Assembly (NCBI RefSeq): GCF_000760935.2
Contig: NZ_CP049744.1
Coordinates: 3,627,501-3,691,500, forward strand
Direction: 5' to 3'
DNA: 64,000 nucleotides
Origin: Rhodococcoides fascians A25f
GTDB taxonomy: Bacteria; Actinomycetota; Actinomycetes; Mycobacteriales; Mycobacteriaceae
The notes under the pieces are model-generated. The model saw nothing but the letters and a program-made list of their open reading frames with translations. It was not told the DNA's origin and did no database searches. Of the stretch, positions 8,004 through 17,311 are shown one piece after another. Every line of letters starts with the position of its first letter. Position 1 is the stretch's first letter. The position numbers and the translations under genes are program-made.

Positions 8004-9233
8004 ATGGTTGTCAACAGACTGATGAAACGACTCGGCGGAGACGAGCGCGTGGACTTGTTGCGCGCAGTTCGAGAAGCCGATGTGGTCCCGTACTTCCGCA
8101 AGATGGAATCGGCCGTCGCGCCGATGGTTCGCGTCGAGGGCCGGGACAAGATCATGCTCGGGTCCAACAACTACCTCGGCATTGCCGACCACCCGAAGGT
8201 TGTCGAGGGTGCCCAGCACGCACTCGACACGTTCGGCAGTGCTGTCACCGGAAGTCGTTTGCTCAACGGCACTTTGGACCTCCACCTCGAACTCGAGCAC
8301 GAGATCGCACAGTGGCACGGAACCGACGACGCACTCGTCTTCACCACGGGCTATCAAACGAATCTCGGAACGATCAGTGCGATCGTCGGCCCCGGGGACA
8401 CCGTGATCGTCGATTCGGCGGCACACGCATCGATCCGCGACGGCAGCGCTCTCTCGGGCGCGTCGGTGGTCAAGTTCAAGCACAACGACATGGCCGATCT
8501 CGAAGCCAAACTTCAGCAGCCCGTCGTCGACGACGGAGCCGTGCTGGTCATCGTCGACGGCTTGTATTCCATGGAGGGCGATCTCGCACCGCTCGACGCG
8601 GTCTCCGAGCTGTGTATCCGCTATCACGCAGCGCTGATGGTCGACGAAGCCCACAGCCTCGGCGTCTACGGGTCCGAACTCACCGGAGCAGCCGAGCTGT
8701 TCGGCATCACCAAGGACGTCGACGTCACGATGGCATCGCTGTCGAAGAGCCCGAGCTCCACCGGTGGGTTCGTCACCGGATCGAGTGACTTGATCGACAC
8801 CCTCCGAGTCAAGGCCCGCGCCTTCCTGTTCACGACCTCCGGCGTGCCTGCTGCGGTGGGTGCAGCGTTGGCTTCCGTACGCCTCATCCGTAGCGACGAG
8901 GGTAAGGACCGGGCTCGGCGCGTACTCGAGAACGCCGAGATCCTGCGTGGCGGATTGCAATCGGCCGGGCTCGACGTAGCAGGCCGCTCCGCGACCCCGC
9001 ACGGAGATACGGCCGCCCCCATCGTCTCCCTGCACATCGGCGACGACCTCGTGGCCATGAGCCTGTGGAAGAACCTCTACGACCGAGGCATCTTCACCAG
9101 CGCCGCTTTGCATCCCGCCGTACCGAAGTCGGGTGCCATACTCCGCCTGTGCGTGATGGCGACACACACCGAACAGCAGCTGTCGACCGCCACCGAGCAG
9201 ATCATCGAGGCCGTAGCAGAGCTGCCCCGATGA
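8004..9233 (+). CDS. Alpha-oxoamine synthase, serine palmitoyltransferase-like
   Basis: 409-residue fold-type I PLP enzyme of the AONS/KBL/SPT family: decarboxylative Claisen condensation of an amino acid with an acyl thioester to an alpha-amino ketone. All key residues are present: the stacking His141 (HASIRDG), Asp214 and His217 (VDEAHSLG), and the Schiff-base Lys248 (SLSKS), plus SNNYLG and GSRLLNGTLDLH. The SMEGDL and MATHT segments resemble bacterial serine palmitoyltransferase more than biotin-pathway BioF, and no bio gene is nearby. Alternatives are a CqsA-like autoinducer synthase, BioF or Kbl. GAGGAG lies 12 bases before the ATG; a second ATG at 8022 is possible. The stop overlaps the next start (ATGA). 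Confidence 0.82.
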   Translation: MVVNRLMKRLGGDERVDLLRAVREADVVPYFRKMESAVAPMVRVEGRDKIMLGSNNYLGIADHPKVVEGAQHALDTFGSAVTGSRLLNGTLDLHLELEHEIAQWHGTDDALVFTTGYQTNLGTISAIVGPGDTVIVDSAAHASIRDGSALSGASVVKFKHNDMADLEAKLQQPVVDDGAVLVIVDGLYSMEGDLAPLDAVSELCIRYHAALMVDEAHSLGVYGSELTGAAELFGITKDVDVTMASLSKSPSSTGGFVTGSSDLIDTLRVKARAFLFTTSGVPAAVGAALASVRLIRSDEGKDRARRVLENAEILRGGLQSAGLDVAGRSATPHGDTAAPIVSLHIGDDLVAMSLWKNLYDRGIFTSAALHPAVPKSGAILRLCVMATHTEQQLSTATEQIIEAVAELPR

Positions 9234-10795
9234 GCGAGCACACCCCCGGCTTGCGTATCGCGGTCACCGGAGCCACCAGTGACTTCGCGGCCGCGATACT
9301 TCCGAGGCTGTTCGAGGATCCCGAGGTGGACACGGTCATCGGGATAGCCCGTCGCCCAGCACGAATCACGCACCCGAAGTTCACCTCGCTCCGCTCGGAC
9401 ATTCGCTCTCCCGACCTCGAGGAGACGTTCGCCGGATGCGACGTCGTGCTGCACCTGGCGTTCGTGGTCGAAGAGCTCAAAGACAAGGCCGAAACCCACG
9501 ACATCAACCTGCGCGGCTCACGCAACGTCATCGATTCGGCCTATCGAGCGGGCGTGGCTCGAGTGGTGATCGCGTCGAGCATCAACGCGTACGGTGCCGA
9601 CATCGCGCCGGAGCCGCTCACCGAGAACAGTTATCCTGCAGGCGATCCCAATCGCTACTACTTCTACGACAAGGCCGAGGTGGAACACTATGCGGAGTGG
9701 TGGCTCCGTAGGCACCCCGGCGAGATGACCATCTCCATGTTGCGGTGCACCTACATCATCGGACCCGACTTCGCCAACGACGGGATCGACCAGTTCACTG
9801 GGCCGATCGGTGCATTCCCGGACGCGGATCGAGCGTCGTATCAATTCCTGTACCAGGACGACATGGCCGACGCCTTCCATCGCGCGGCCAAGACCGACCT
9901 CGTGGGCCCGTACAACCTGGGTCCGGTGGACTGGGTCGGTGTGCGCGAACTCGCTGCGATGCAGGGCCAGTTGATGTTCGACGTTCCGCAGAAAGCTGCG
10001 ACGCATGTTGCGAACGTGGCGTTCCGACTGGGGCTCACCCCCTTCTCCGGCCAGTGGGTCACACCGGGCGAACCCATCGTCGATTCCTCGGCTCTCGGCC
10101 GCGCCACCGGCTGGGCACCGACACTCACGGCGCACGAGAGTGCCGCGGTGATGATTCTGCTGCAAGGCAAGTCGCTGTTGCGTCGTGGGGACGCCCTGGC
10201 GCGGGGCATGGCGTGCGAAGCAGCCCTACGCTCGGCATCGGGGGCCGTTGCACTGAGCCGCGCGGATGTTGCCGCACTGCAGGTGGAACATCGACAGCTC
10301 GATACCGGGCACGGAAGCGTGCACGCCGAGATCCACCGAGCGTCCATCGAATCCGAGCAGTCGGTGGTGCTCGTCGCCGACGCGGGTCTGCATGCGCGGT
10401 ACCTCACCCCGTTGGCCGCGGACATCGCTGCCGGCGGCGTCGATGTTGTGGTCCTCGATCTACCCGGGCACGGCTTGAGCACAGGTCCACGCGGTCGATC
10501 GTCGGCGGCGCAGACCACCGGGGCCGTGGATGCAGCACTACGTTTCGCTCGAGTCGAGCTCGATACCGCGCCGATCACCGTCCGCAGCGGTACCCGTCAT
10601 GCGGCGGACACTCTGGTCGGCGGAATTCTCAGGCGGGCCACCGGCTGGAAGACAATGGAAGAACCGGCACACTCCGACGGGCTGCTGCCGTCGAGGATTC
10701 GGGTCGACGGAACAGTCGGCATTCCGTTCGTGTCGACAGCCGCCGATGCGCTGGCCCTGTGTACGACCACAACGGGTCTCAGCGCCGCCAGGTGA
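9230..10795 (+). CDS. Fused NAD-dependent SDR/epimerase + degenerate alpha/beta-hydrolase-like protein
   Basis: 521 residues. Residues about 8-310 form an extended SDR (NAD-dependent epimerase/dehydratase family) with a variant dinucleotide loop TGATSDFA, catalytic ASSINAYG, and the Tyr-x3-Lys pair in YFYDK. Residues about 370-450 (VVLVADAGLHARYL, DLPGHGLSTG) look like the first half of an alpha/beta-hydrolase, but I find no GxSxG nucleophile elbow, so this half may bind rather than hydrolyse. Coupled by ATGA to the alpha-oxoamine synthase, the SDR is well placed to reduce the 3-keto product, as ketosphinganine/ceramide reductases of this superfamily do. That role is inference. Confidence 0.75.
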   Translation: MSEHTPGLRIAVTGATSDFAAAILPRLFEDPEVDTVIGIARRPARITHPKFTSLRSDIRSPDLEETFAGCDVVLHLAFVVEELKDKAETHDINLRGSRNVIDSAYRAGVARVVIASSINAYGADIAPEPLTENSYPAGDPNRYYFYDKAEVEHYAEWWLRRHPGEMTISMLRCTYIIGPDFANDGIDQFTGPIGAFPDADRASYQFLYQDDMADAFHRAAKTDLVGPYNLGPVDWVGVRELAAMQGQLMFDVPQKAATHVANVAFRLGLTPFSGQWVTPGEPIVDSSALGRATGWAPTLTAHESAAVMILLQGKSLLRRGDALARGMACEAALRSASGAVALSRADVAALQVEHRQLDTGHGSVHAEIHRASIESEQSVVLVADAGLHARYLTPLAADIAAGGVDVVVLDLPGHGLSTGPRGRSSAAQTTGAVDAALRFARVELDTAPITVRSGTRHAADTLVGGILRRATGWKTMEEPAHSDGLLPSRIRVDGTVGIPFVSTAADALALCTTTTGLSAAR

Positions 10796-11315
10796 ATGGC
10801 CGCCCGCTGAATGTTCGACGCACACGCGTCCACCACAATCGTCGAGAGGTATCGGAGGCTGCTGCAGGGGGCTCGGCCGACTGCGAGCGATGCTCACGCT
10901 CGAGTCGGTCCACCTCGGCCCGGTTGGTTCGCCATTTCTCGAGCCACATCTCGACGTCGACGGGCCCCAACGGAACGATCGGAGGCGTCGGGAACCGGAT
11001 CCAGTCGACGATGCGAGCGTTCAACTCGTCCAAGACATCTCGTGCAGAGTCCTCGCGCCGAACACCGATCAGTGTGGACGGCAGCCGCTCGATCTCCTTG
11101 CGCAGCTGCAGCGCGGTGGGCAACAACGCGTCGGCTGGGAGATTCTCCCGCTTCAGGTAGCCGCGAACCCACCACAACTCGTCCCGGGGATCGCCCGACG
11201 GAATCGGCTTACCGGCCCCCTCGAGCCCATCGAATGCACCCTCGTCCTGGGCCTGACGGATTTGCTTGTCCACCCAGGACTCGAACGTGACTCCTGGCTT
11301 CTTGCGTTCGGTCAC
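10779..11315 (-). CDS. DUF1992 / DnaJ-homologue subfamily C28 domain protein
   Basis: 178 residues carrying the DUF1992 signature: WVDKQIRQAQDEGAFDGLEG, GKPI, ELWWVRGYLKRENL and LQLRKEIERLP. This domain is found in bacteria without a J domain and in animal DNAJC28; its function is unknown. GTG 11315 gives the usual domain-proximal start; an in-frame ATG at 11366 would add 17 poorly conserved residues. The C-terminus is basic (RRTFSGRPFTWRR). The 3' end overlaps the convergent SDR-fusion gene by 17 bases. Confidence 0.75.
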   Translation of the reverse strand: MTERKKPGVTFESWVDKQIRQAQDEGAFDGLEGAGKPIPSGDPRDELWWVRGYLKRENLPADALLPTALQLRKEIERLPSTLIGVRREDSARDVLDELNARIVDWIRFPTPPIVPLGPVDVEMWLEKWRTNRAEVDRLEREHRSQSAEPPAAASDTSRRLWWTRVRRTFSGRPFTWRR

Positions 11316-11371
11316 CCCATCGACTGTAGATCCGATGCCACGGTGTTCGCCAGGTTCGCCGGACACGACGA

Positions 11372-11397
11372 GACCCCGGCCCTACCGGGCCGGGGTC
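11372..11397 (-). terminator. Hairpin terminator after the 83-residue gene
   Basis: Perfect 11-bp GC-rich stem (GACCCCGGCCC / GGGCCGGGGTC) with a TACC loop, directly downstream of the minus-strand gene ending at 11413. No T-run follows, as is common for actinobacterial terminators. Confidence 0.7.
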
Positions 11398-11412
11398 GAT
11401 GCCGGAGCTCGA

Positions 11413-11664
11413 TCAGCCGTACTCGGCGACCAACCGGTCGAATTCGTCGCGGTCGATAACCTGCGGCTCGTTGATCGCGAGAGCCTGTGCGTACTTGCTC
11501 GCCAGGTGGTAGTCACGACCGAGCGGCCCTTGCTCGGCGTCGTCCTCGTCGGACTGGATGCTCGCTCCCGGGGGAACCTCGTTCTGCAGGCCGTTGGTCT
11601 TGCTGCCGAGCAGAGCATCGAGTTTTGCGGAAATCTTCTGCATGGTCTCTTGGTCGTCGGTCAT
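11413..11664 (-). CDS. Small hypothetical protein (83 aa)
   Basis: 83 residues, acidic, soluble: an N-terminal helix (MQKISAKLDALLG), a polar linker rich in Asp/Glu, and a second helix (DRDEFDRLVAEYG). I do not recognise a family. It is supported as real by a clean start away from other genes, its own strong hairpin terminator, and typical codon use. It is divergent from lhr, with about 95 bases between them holding both promoters. No function proposed. Confidence 0.6.
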   Translation of the reverse strand: MTDDQETMQKISAKLDALLGSKTNGLQNEVPPGASIQSDEDDAEQGPLGRDYHLASKYAQALAINEPQVIDRDEFDRLVAEYG

Positions 11665-11760
11665 GGCGACCGGGTACCCGAATCGAGGGAAACAACACGG
11701 GCTCGGTGAACCGGAGCTGCACGGGGATTATCTGTCGGTGCCCCGGGGCATGATGGTGGG

Positions 11761-14700
11761 ATGGCCAGGCACGGTATCGGCGCAGGAGCAGCGGACGAGC
11801 TGTCAGTGATGGAAAAGCTGTCGCGGCCTACTCGCGAGTGGTTCACCGGGGCTTTTCCGGCCCCCACCTCCGCGCAGCTCGGTGCCTGGTCGTCGATCTC
11901 GAGCGGCGCTCACACTCTCGTCGTCGCACCGACCGGATCGGGCAAGACCCTCTCGGCCTTTCTGTGGGCTCTGGACGAGCTGGCGCAACTGGGTGCGGAC
12001 AGCAAGCGCAAGACCAAGGTCCTCTACATCTCCCCGCTCAAGGCTCTGGCCGTCGACGTCGAACGCAACCTGCGCGCGCCCCTGGTCGGTATCACTCAGA
12101 CGGCCAAGCGACTCGGCCTCGATCCACCCGAGATCTCGGTGGGCGTGCGCTCCGGCGACACCAGCGCCGCCGACCGTCGGAACATGATCAAGACTCCCCC
12201 GGACATCCTGATCACCACCCCGGAGTCGCTGTTCCTCATGCTCACCTCGGCAGCGCGAGACATTCTCGCCGAGGTCGACACCGTGATCGTCGACGAGGTG
12301 CACGCCGTGGCCGGCACCAAGCGCGGCGCACACCTCGCGGTGTCGCTCGAACGGCTCGACGGCATGCTGGACAAGCCGGCGCAGCGCATCGGCCTGTCCG
12401 CGACGGTTCGCCCGCACGAGGAGGTCGGACGGTTCCTGGCCGGAGCTGCTCCCATCGAGATCGTCGCCCCGCCTGCCCCCAAAACGTTCGACCTGACGGT
12501 CCAGGTACCCGTCGAGGACATGACCGAACTGGGTGTCACCGATCCGAACGCCGATACCTCCGCCGCTCCCCCGGCGCAGGGCTCGATCTGGCCGCATGTC
12601 GAAGAGAAGATGGTCGATCTCATCCTCGAACACAGTTCGTGCATCGTGTTCGCGAACTCGCGACGGCTCGCCGAGCGCCTCACGGCGCGGCTGAACGAGG
12701 TGTATGCCGAGCGAATCGGCGACGGCGTCGAGACACAACACAAGCCGCCGTCACAGGTCGGCACTCCCAACGACGTGAACCACGGTGCCGATCCGTTGTT
12801 GGCCCGGGCCCACCACGGCAGCGTCAGCAAGGACCAACGCGCACTGATCGAGGACGACCTCAAGACCGGGCGGTTGCGCTGCGTCGTCGCCACCAGCAGC
12901 CTCGAACTCGGAATCGACATGGGCGCGGTCGATCTGGTCGTTCAGGTCGAGGCACCGCCGTCGGTGGCCAGCGGGCTCCAACGCGTCGGACGCGCGGGGC
13001 ACCAGGTCGGCGAGATCTCCAAGGGCGTGCTGTTCCCCAAACACCGCACCGACCTGATCCACTGCGCGGTCACGGTCGAACGCATGACGTCGGGCAAGAT
13101 CGAGGCACTGTTCGTACCCGCCAATCCGCTCGACGTGCTGGCTCAACAGACTGTCGCGGCCTGCGCCCTCGAACCCATCGACGCCGAGGACTGGTTCGAT
13201 TCCGTCCGTCGCACAGGCAGTTTCGCCACGCTGCCCCGTTCGGCCTACGAATCGACTCTGGACCTGCTCTCGGGGCGCTACCCCTCGGACGAGTTCGCCG
13301 AACTCCGACCGAGGCTCGTGTGGGACCGCGACGCCAACACCCTCACCGGCCGGCCCGGGTCGCAGCGATTGGCGGTCACCTCTGGCGGAACCATCCCCGA
13401 CCGCGGATTGTTCACCGTCTACATGGTCGGCGAAAAGCAGTCCAGAGTAGGCGAACTCGACGAAGAGATGGTCTACGAGTCACGAGTGGGTGACGTGTTC
13501 GCGCTCGGTGCCACCAGCTGGCGCATCGAGGAGATCACCCACGACCGGGTGTTGGTCAGTCCGGCGTACGGCCAACCGGGAAGGCTTCCGTTCTGGCACG
13601 GCGACGGTCTCGGTCGGCCTGCGGAACTGGGTCGGGCTCTGGGCGAGTTCCTGCGGAGCACCACCGACCGCAGCAACCTGGCCGAGCGACTGAGCACCGA
13701 CGGCCTCGACGCCAACGCCGTCAACAACCTGATCGCGTTGCTCGACGAGCAGCTGGAGGCGACGGGTCAACTGCCCACCGACAAGACGATGATCGTCGAA
13801 CGGTTCCGCGACGAACTGGGTGACTGGCGACTGGTGCTGCATTCCACCTACGGCCAGCAGGTACACGCGCCGTGGGCACTAGCGGTGGGCGCGAGACTGA
13901 TCGAGCGCTACGGCATCGACGCCGCCCCCACGGCCTCCGACGACGGCATCATCGTCCGACTCCCCGATACCGACGATCAGCCACCCGGCGCAGAGCTGTT
14001 CGTGTTCGAGCGCGACGAGATTGCCGACATCGTCACAGAACAGGTCGGCGGATCGGCATTGTTCGCGTCCAGATTTCGCGAATGTGCCGCTCGCGCACTA
14101 CTTCTGCCCCGCCGCAACCCGGGCAAGCGGGCACCGCTGTGGCAGCAACGGCAGCGTTCGGCGCAGCTGCTCGATGTGGCACGCAAGTACCCCACGTTCC
14201 CGATCCTGCTCGAAACCGTCCGCGAATGCCTCCAGGACGTCTACGACCTCCCCGCCCTCGAAGACATCCTGGCCCGCATCGGTCGGCGCCAGATCAGAAT
14301 CGTCGATGTCGAGACACCATCGCCGTCACCGTTCGCCAACTCGTTGCTGTTCAACTACGTCGGCGCGTTCATGTACGAGGGCGACAGCCCGCTGGCCGAA
14401 CGCCGGGCCGCTGCACTGTCACTGGACTCCGCGCTGCTGGCCGAGTTGCTCGGACGCGTCGAGCTGCGAGAGTTGCTGGACGCCGACGTCATCACCACCA
14501 CCGAACTCGAGTTGCAGAGACTGCCCGAGGACAGACATGCCAAGGACATCGAAGGCGTAGCAGATCTGTTGCGGCTGCTCGGCCCGTTGACCGTGGACGA
14601 AATCGGGCTGCGCACCAACGGCGACGAATTCCCGCAGTGGCTCACCGAACTGGCCGATGCCAAAAGGGCCATGGAGGTCACGTTCGCCGGACAGACCTGG

Positions 14701-16338
14701 TGGACGGCCATCGAAGACGCGGCTCGCTTGCGTGACGCACTCGGTGTTCCACTTCCCATCGGCACCCCGGCCGCATTCATAGAACCCGTCGACGACCCGC
14801 TGGTCGACCTGATCAGCCGGTACGCCCGAACCCACGGACCGTTCACCCTCGACGACGCAGCGGCTCGGTTCGGCGTCGGTACCGCCGTGGTACGCGACGT
14901 CCTGCGCAGATTGGCCGTCGACAAACGCGTCGTCGAAGGCGAATTCCGTCCCGGTGCCGCGGGCAGCGAATGGTGCGACGCCGAGGTTCTCCGGCGACTG
15001 CGGCGTCGATCGCTCGCAGCAGCCCGGCAGGAGGTGGAACCGGTCTCCACCGCCACCCTCGGCCGCTTCCTGCCCGCCTGGCAGTACGTGGACAGTCGAC
15101 GCCTGAGCGGAATCGACGGCGTCGCGACCGTCATCGAACAGCTTGCGGGCGTTCCTGTTCCGGCATCGGCCTGGGAATCTCTCGTGCTCTCGTCGCGAGT
15201 GACCGATTACAGCCCGGCGATGCTCGACGAACTCACCTCCACCGGTGAGGTGTTGTGGTCGGGGCACGGTGCGATCTCGTCCAAGGACGGTTGGGTGAGC
15301 CTGCACATGGCCGACACCGCACCCCTCACCCTCGTACCCGCAGCAGAATCCGATCTGTCGGAGTTGCAGATTCGAATTCAGGACGCCGTCGCGGGCGGCG
15401 GTGCGTACTTCTTTCGGCAACTCTCCGACACCGTCGGCAGTACCGACGACACGGCGCTGCAGGCGGCCTTGTGGGAGTTGGTGTGGGCAGGGCGTCTGAG
15501 CAACGACACGTTCGCGCCGCTGCGCGCACTGCTGAACTCCACGGCCACCCGCTCGGCCCCGAGTCATCGATCCCCACGTCGCACACCGCGCCTGCGTTCC
15601 TACCGTCAGTTCGAGCGGCCGTCACTGCCCACCCGTACCGGCCCACCGACGGCCGGCGGTCGATGGTCACGGTTGCCCGAGCTCGAACCCGACCTCACCG
15701 TTCGCGCTCATGCCACCGCAGACGTACTTCTCGAGCGCTACGGCGTGGTGACCCGCGGCTCGGTGATGAACGAAGGGGTCCCGGGCGGATTCGCCACGAT
15801 GTACAAGGTGCTCACCGGGTTCGAGGATTCCGGTCGATGCCGTCGCGGCTACTTCGTCGATTCGCTCGGCGGTGCCCAGTTCTCCACCTCCGACGTGGTC
15901 GACCGGTTGCGCAGTTACGACGAACCGAAGAAGAACGCCAGCGCCGTCGTACTCGCGTCGTGTGATCCGGCCAACCCCTACGGCGGAGCACTGCCCTGGC
16001 CGAAAGCCGGTGGTGGCGAGGCTGGTGTCGGCGAGAAGCCGGACGAAACGACGAAGCATCGGCCGGGCCGCAAGGCCGGTGCATTGGTCGTCCTCGTCCG
16101 AGGCGAATTGACGATGTTCGTCGAACGTGGCGGAAAGTCGGTGCTGACGTTCGGCGACAACACCGAGGACATCGCCTCTGCAGCAACAGCATTGGCAGGC
16201 ACAGTCAAGCGCGGCGGAGTCGACAAACTGCTCGTCGAGCGGATCAACGGTCACGACATCCACGGCACGGACTTCTCCAAGACACTGACCGAGGCCGGTT
16301 TCTCGGCGACACCCCGGGGACTCCGTCTCCGACGCTGA
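11761..16338 (+). CDS. lhr: Lhr-family ATP-dependent helicase
   Basis: 1525 residues, the length of full actinobacterial Lhr, an ATP-dependent 3'-5' single-strand translocase and RNA:DNA/DNA helicase for DNA repair. Visible: Walker A APTGSGKT (about 56-63), DEVH box in IVDEVHAVAGTKRGAHL (about 177), motif III LSATVRP, motif V/VI ATSSLELGIDMG and QRVGRAGHQ, then the Lhr-core winged-helix and barrel domains and a long Lhr C-terminal domain with tandem WH modules. The start could instead be ATG 11809 (MEKLSRPTREWF), which fits known N-termini. Followed 38 bases later by nei, an order conserved in mycobacteria, suggesting joint repair function. Confidence 0.93.
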   Translation: MARHGIGAGAADELSVMEKLSRPTREWFTGAFPAPTSAQLGAWSSISSGAHTLVVAPTGSGKTLSAFLWALDELAQLGADSKRKTKVLYISPLKALAVDVERNLRAPLVGITQTAKRLGLDPPEISVGVRSGDTSAADRRNMIKTPPDILITTPESLFLMLTSAARDILAEVDTVIVDEVHAVAGTKRGAHLAVSLERLDGMLDKPAQRIGLSATVRPHEEVGRFLAGAAPIEIVAPPAPKTFDLTVQVPVEDMTELGVTDPNADTSAAPPAQGSIWPHVEEKMVDLILEHSSCIVFANSRRLAERLTARLNEVYAERIGDGVETQHKPPSQVGTPNDVNHGADPLLARAHHGSVSKDQRALIEDDLKTGRLRCVVATSSLELGIDMGAVDLVVQVEAPPSVASGLQRVGRAGHQVGEISKGVLFPKHRTDLIHCAVTVERMTSGKIEALFVPANPLDVLAQQTVAACALEPIDAEDWFDSVRRTGSFATLPRSAYESTLDLLSGRYPSDEFAELRPRLVWDRDANTLTGRPGSQRLAVTSGGTIPDRGLFTVYMVGEKQSRVGELDEEMVYESRVGDVFALGATSWRIEEITHDRVLVSPAYGQPGRLPFWHGDGLGRPAELGRALGEFLRSTTDRSNLAERLSTDGLDANAVNNLIALLDEQLEATGQLPTDKTMIVERFRDELGDWRLVLHSTYGQQVHAPWALAVGARLIERYGIDAAPTASDDGIIVRLPDTDDQPPGAELFVFERDEIADIVTEQVGGSALFASRFRECAARALLLPRRNPGKRAPLWQQRQRSAQLLDVARKYPTFPILLETVRECLQDVYDLPALEDILARIGRRQIRIVDVETPSPSPFANSLLFNYVGAFMYEGDSPLAERRAAALSLDSALLAELLGRVELRELLDADVITTTELELQRLPEDRHAKDIEGVADLLRLLGPLTVDEIGLRTNGDEFPQWLTELADAKRAMEVTFAGQTWWTAIEDAARLRDALGVPLPIGTPAAFIEPVDDPLVDLISRYARTHGPFTLDDAAARFGVGTAVVRDVLRRLAVDKRVVEGEFRPGAAGSEWCDAEVLRRLRRRSLAAARQEVEPVSTATLGRFLPAWQYVDSRRLSGIDGVATVIEQLAGVPVPASAWESLVLSSRVTDYSPAMLDELTSTGEVLWSGHGAISSKDGWVSLHMADTAPLTLVPAAESDLSELQIRIQDAVAGGGAYFFRQLSDTVGSTDDTALQAALWELVWAGRLSNDTFAPLRALLNSTATRSAPSHRSPRRTPRLRSYRQFERPSLPTRTGPPTAGGRWSRLPELEPDLTVRAHATADVLLERYGVVTRGSVMNEGVPGGFATMYKVLTGFEDSGRCRRGYFVDSLGGAQFSTSDVVDRLRSYDEPKKNASAVVLASCDPANPYGGALPWPKAGGGEAGVGEKPDETTKHRPGRKAGALVVLVRGELTMFVERGGKSVLTFGDNTEDIASAATALAGTVKRGGVDKLLVERINGHDIHGTDFSKTLTEAGFSATPRGLRLRR

Positions 16339-16376
16339 AGCACCGCAACACTTCCCAGGAACCAGAGAGGATGCAG

Positions 16377-17159
16377 ATGCCCGAGGGCGATACGGTCTGG
16401 CGCGCGGCCAACACTCTGCGGGCGGCGCTGGAGGGACAGCAACTCACCACCTGTGACATTCGCGTACCACGTTATGCCACAGTGGATTTCACTGGCAAGA
16501 CGGTCGACTCTGTCGCGTCGCGCGGCAAGCATCTGCTGATTCGGGTGGGCGGCTACTCCATTCATTCGCATCTCAAGATGGAGGGCACCTGGCACGTCTA
16601 TGCACCCGGTGCCAGGTGGCGTCGCCCGGCGTTCCAGGCGCGCATCATCTTGAACACCGCGAATGCGCAGGCCATCGGGTTCGAACTCGGAGTGCTCGAC
16701 ATCATCGAGGACGAAGAGGAGGCCGTCGGATACCTCGGACCGGACCTGCTCGGTACGGACTGGGACCCAGACGTCGCCCTGACCAATCTGGAGTCGGATC
16801 CGGCTCGTCCCGTCGGACTCGCTCTGCTCGACCAGCGCAACATCGCCGGGCTCGGCAATGTCTATCGAAACGAGATCTGCTTTCTGCGTGGAATCGACCC
16901 GCGTACACCGGTCGCCGACGCCGGCGACTTGAAGAAGACCATCGACCTGTCCTATCGACTGATCATGGCCAACAAGGATCGAAATCAGCGCGTCACCACT
17001 GGAGATCGGCGACCCGGCCGACACTTCTGGGTGTACGGCCGGGAGAACAAGCCGTGCCGACGGTGCGGAACCACCATCGAGTTCGGGCTCATCGGCGACA
17101 ACCCGCTCGAGGAGCGGCAGATCTACTATTGCCCGCACTGTCAACCCGGACCCATCTGA
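16377..17159 (+). CDS. nei: Endonuclease VIII / Fpg-family DNA glycosylase
   Basis: 260 residues. The mature N-terminus PEGDT supplies the catalytic Pro2 and Glu3 of Fpg/Nei bifunctional glycosylase/AP-lyases, which excise oxidised bases. GKHLLI, the helix-two-turn-helix region with NIAGLGNVYRNE (DNA-binding Asn), and a C-terminal Cys4 zinc finger (CRRC...CPHC) are present. The start must be the second ATG (16377), since Pro2 has to follow Met. GAGAGG at 16364-16370 lies 6 bases before it, and the first ATG (16371) is too close. Lies directly behind lhr and is probably cotranscribed. Confidence 0.93.
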   Translation: MPEGDTVWRAANTLRAALEGQQLTTCDIRVPRYATVDFTGKTVDSVASRGKHLLIRVGGYSIHSHLKMEGTWHVYAPGARWRRPAFQARIILNTANAQAIGFELGVLDIIEDEEEAVGYLGPDLLGTDWDPDVALTNLESDPARPVGLALLDQRNIAGLGNVYRNEICFLRGIDPRTPVADAGDLKKTIDLSYRLIMANKDRNQRVTTGDRRPGRHFWVYGRENKPCRRCGTTIEFGLIGDNPLEERQIYYCPHCQPGPI

Positions 17160-17209
17160 CGGCGTCCTGCCAGGTGCGGCCAAGCCTGTTCACAGCTTCG
17201 CCTACCACC

Positions 17210-17311
17210 ATGGGTCGCATGCTGACACTTGCGATATTCACCCTGCTGATCATGGCCGTTTCCGGCGCGACGGCGGCTCGCGCACCCCGGACGCTGGTTC
17301 GACTGCGCTAG
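17210..17311 (+). CDS. Possible 33-residue single-span membrane peptide
   Basis: A short frame in the 148-base gap after nei encodes one hydrophobic segment (LTLAIFTLLIMAVSGATAA) and a basic tail (RAPRTLVRLR), the usual shape of small membrane peptides. No ribosome site is convincing and its last four bases overlap the end of glpD. I cannot exclude chance. Confidence 0.25.
   Translation: MGRMLTLAIFTLLIMAVSGATAARAPRTLVRLR

Noticed and set aside
7816..8022. 68-codon plus-strand frame in the AT-rich region
   Set aside because: No ribosome site, no family resemblance, and it overlaps the synthase start.
7824..9167. 447-codon minus-strand open frame
   Set aside because: Lies opposite the alpha-oxoamine synthase, which has every catalytic residue; no family resemblance on the minus strand.
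8004..9233. Biotin-pathway 8-amino-7-oxononanoate synthase (bioF) as the primary call
   Set aside because: No bioA, bioD or bioB nearby, and the SMEGDL and MATHT segments are more SPT-like; kept only as an alternative.
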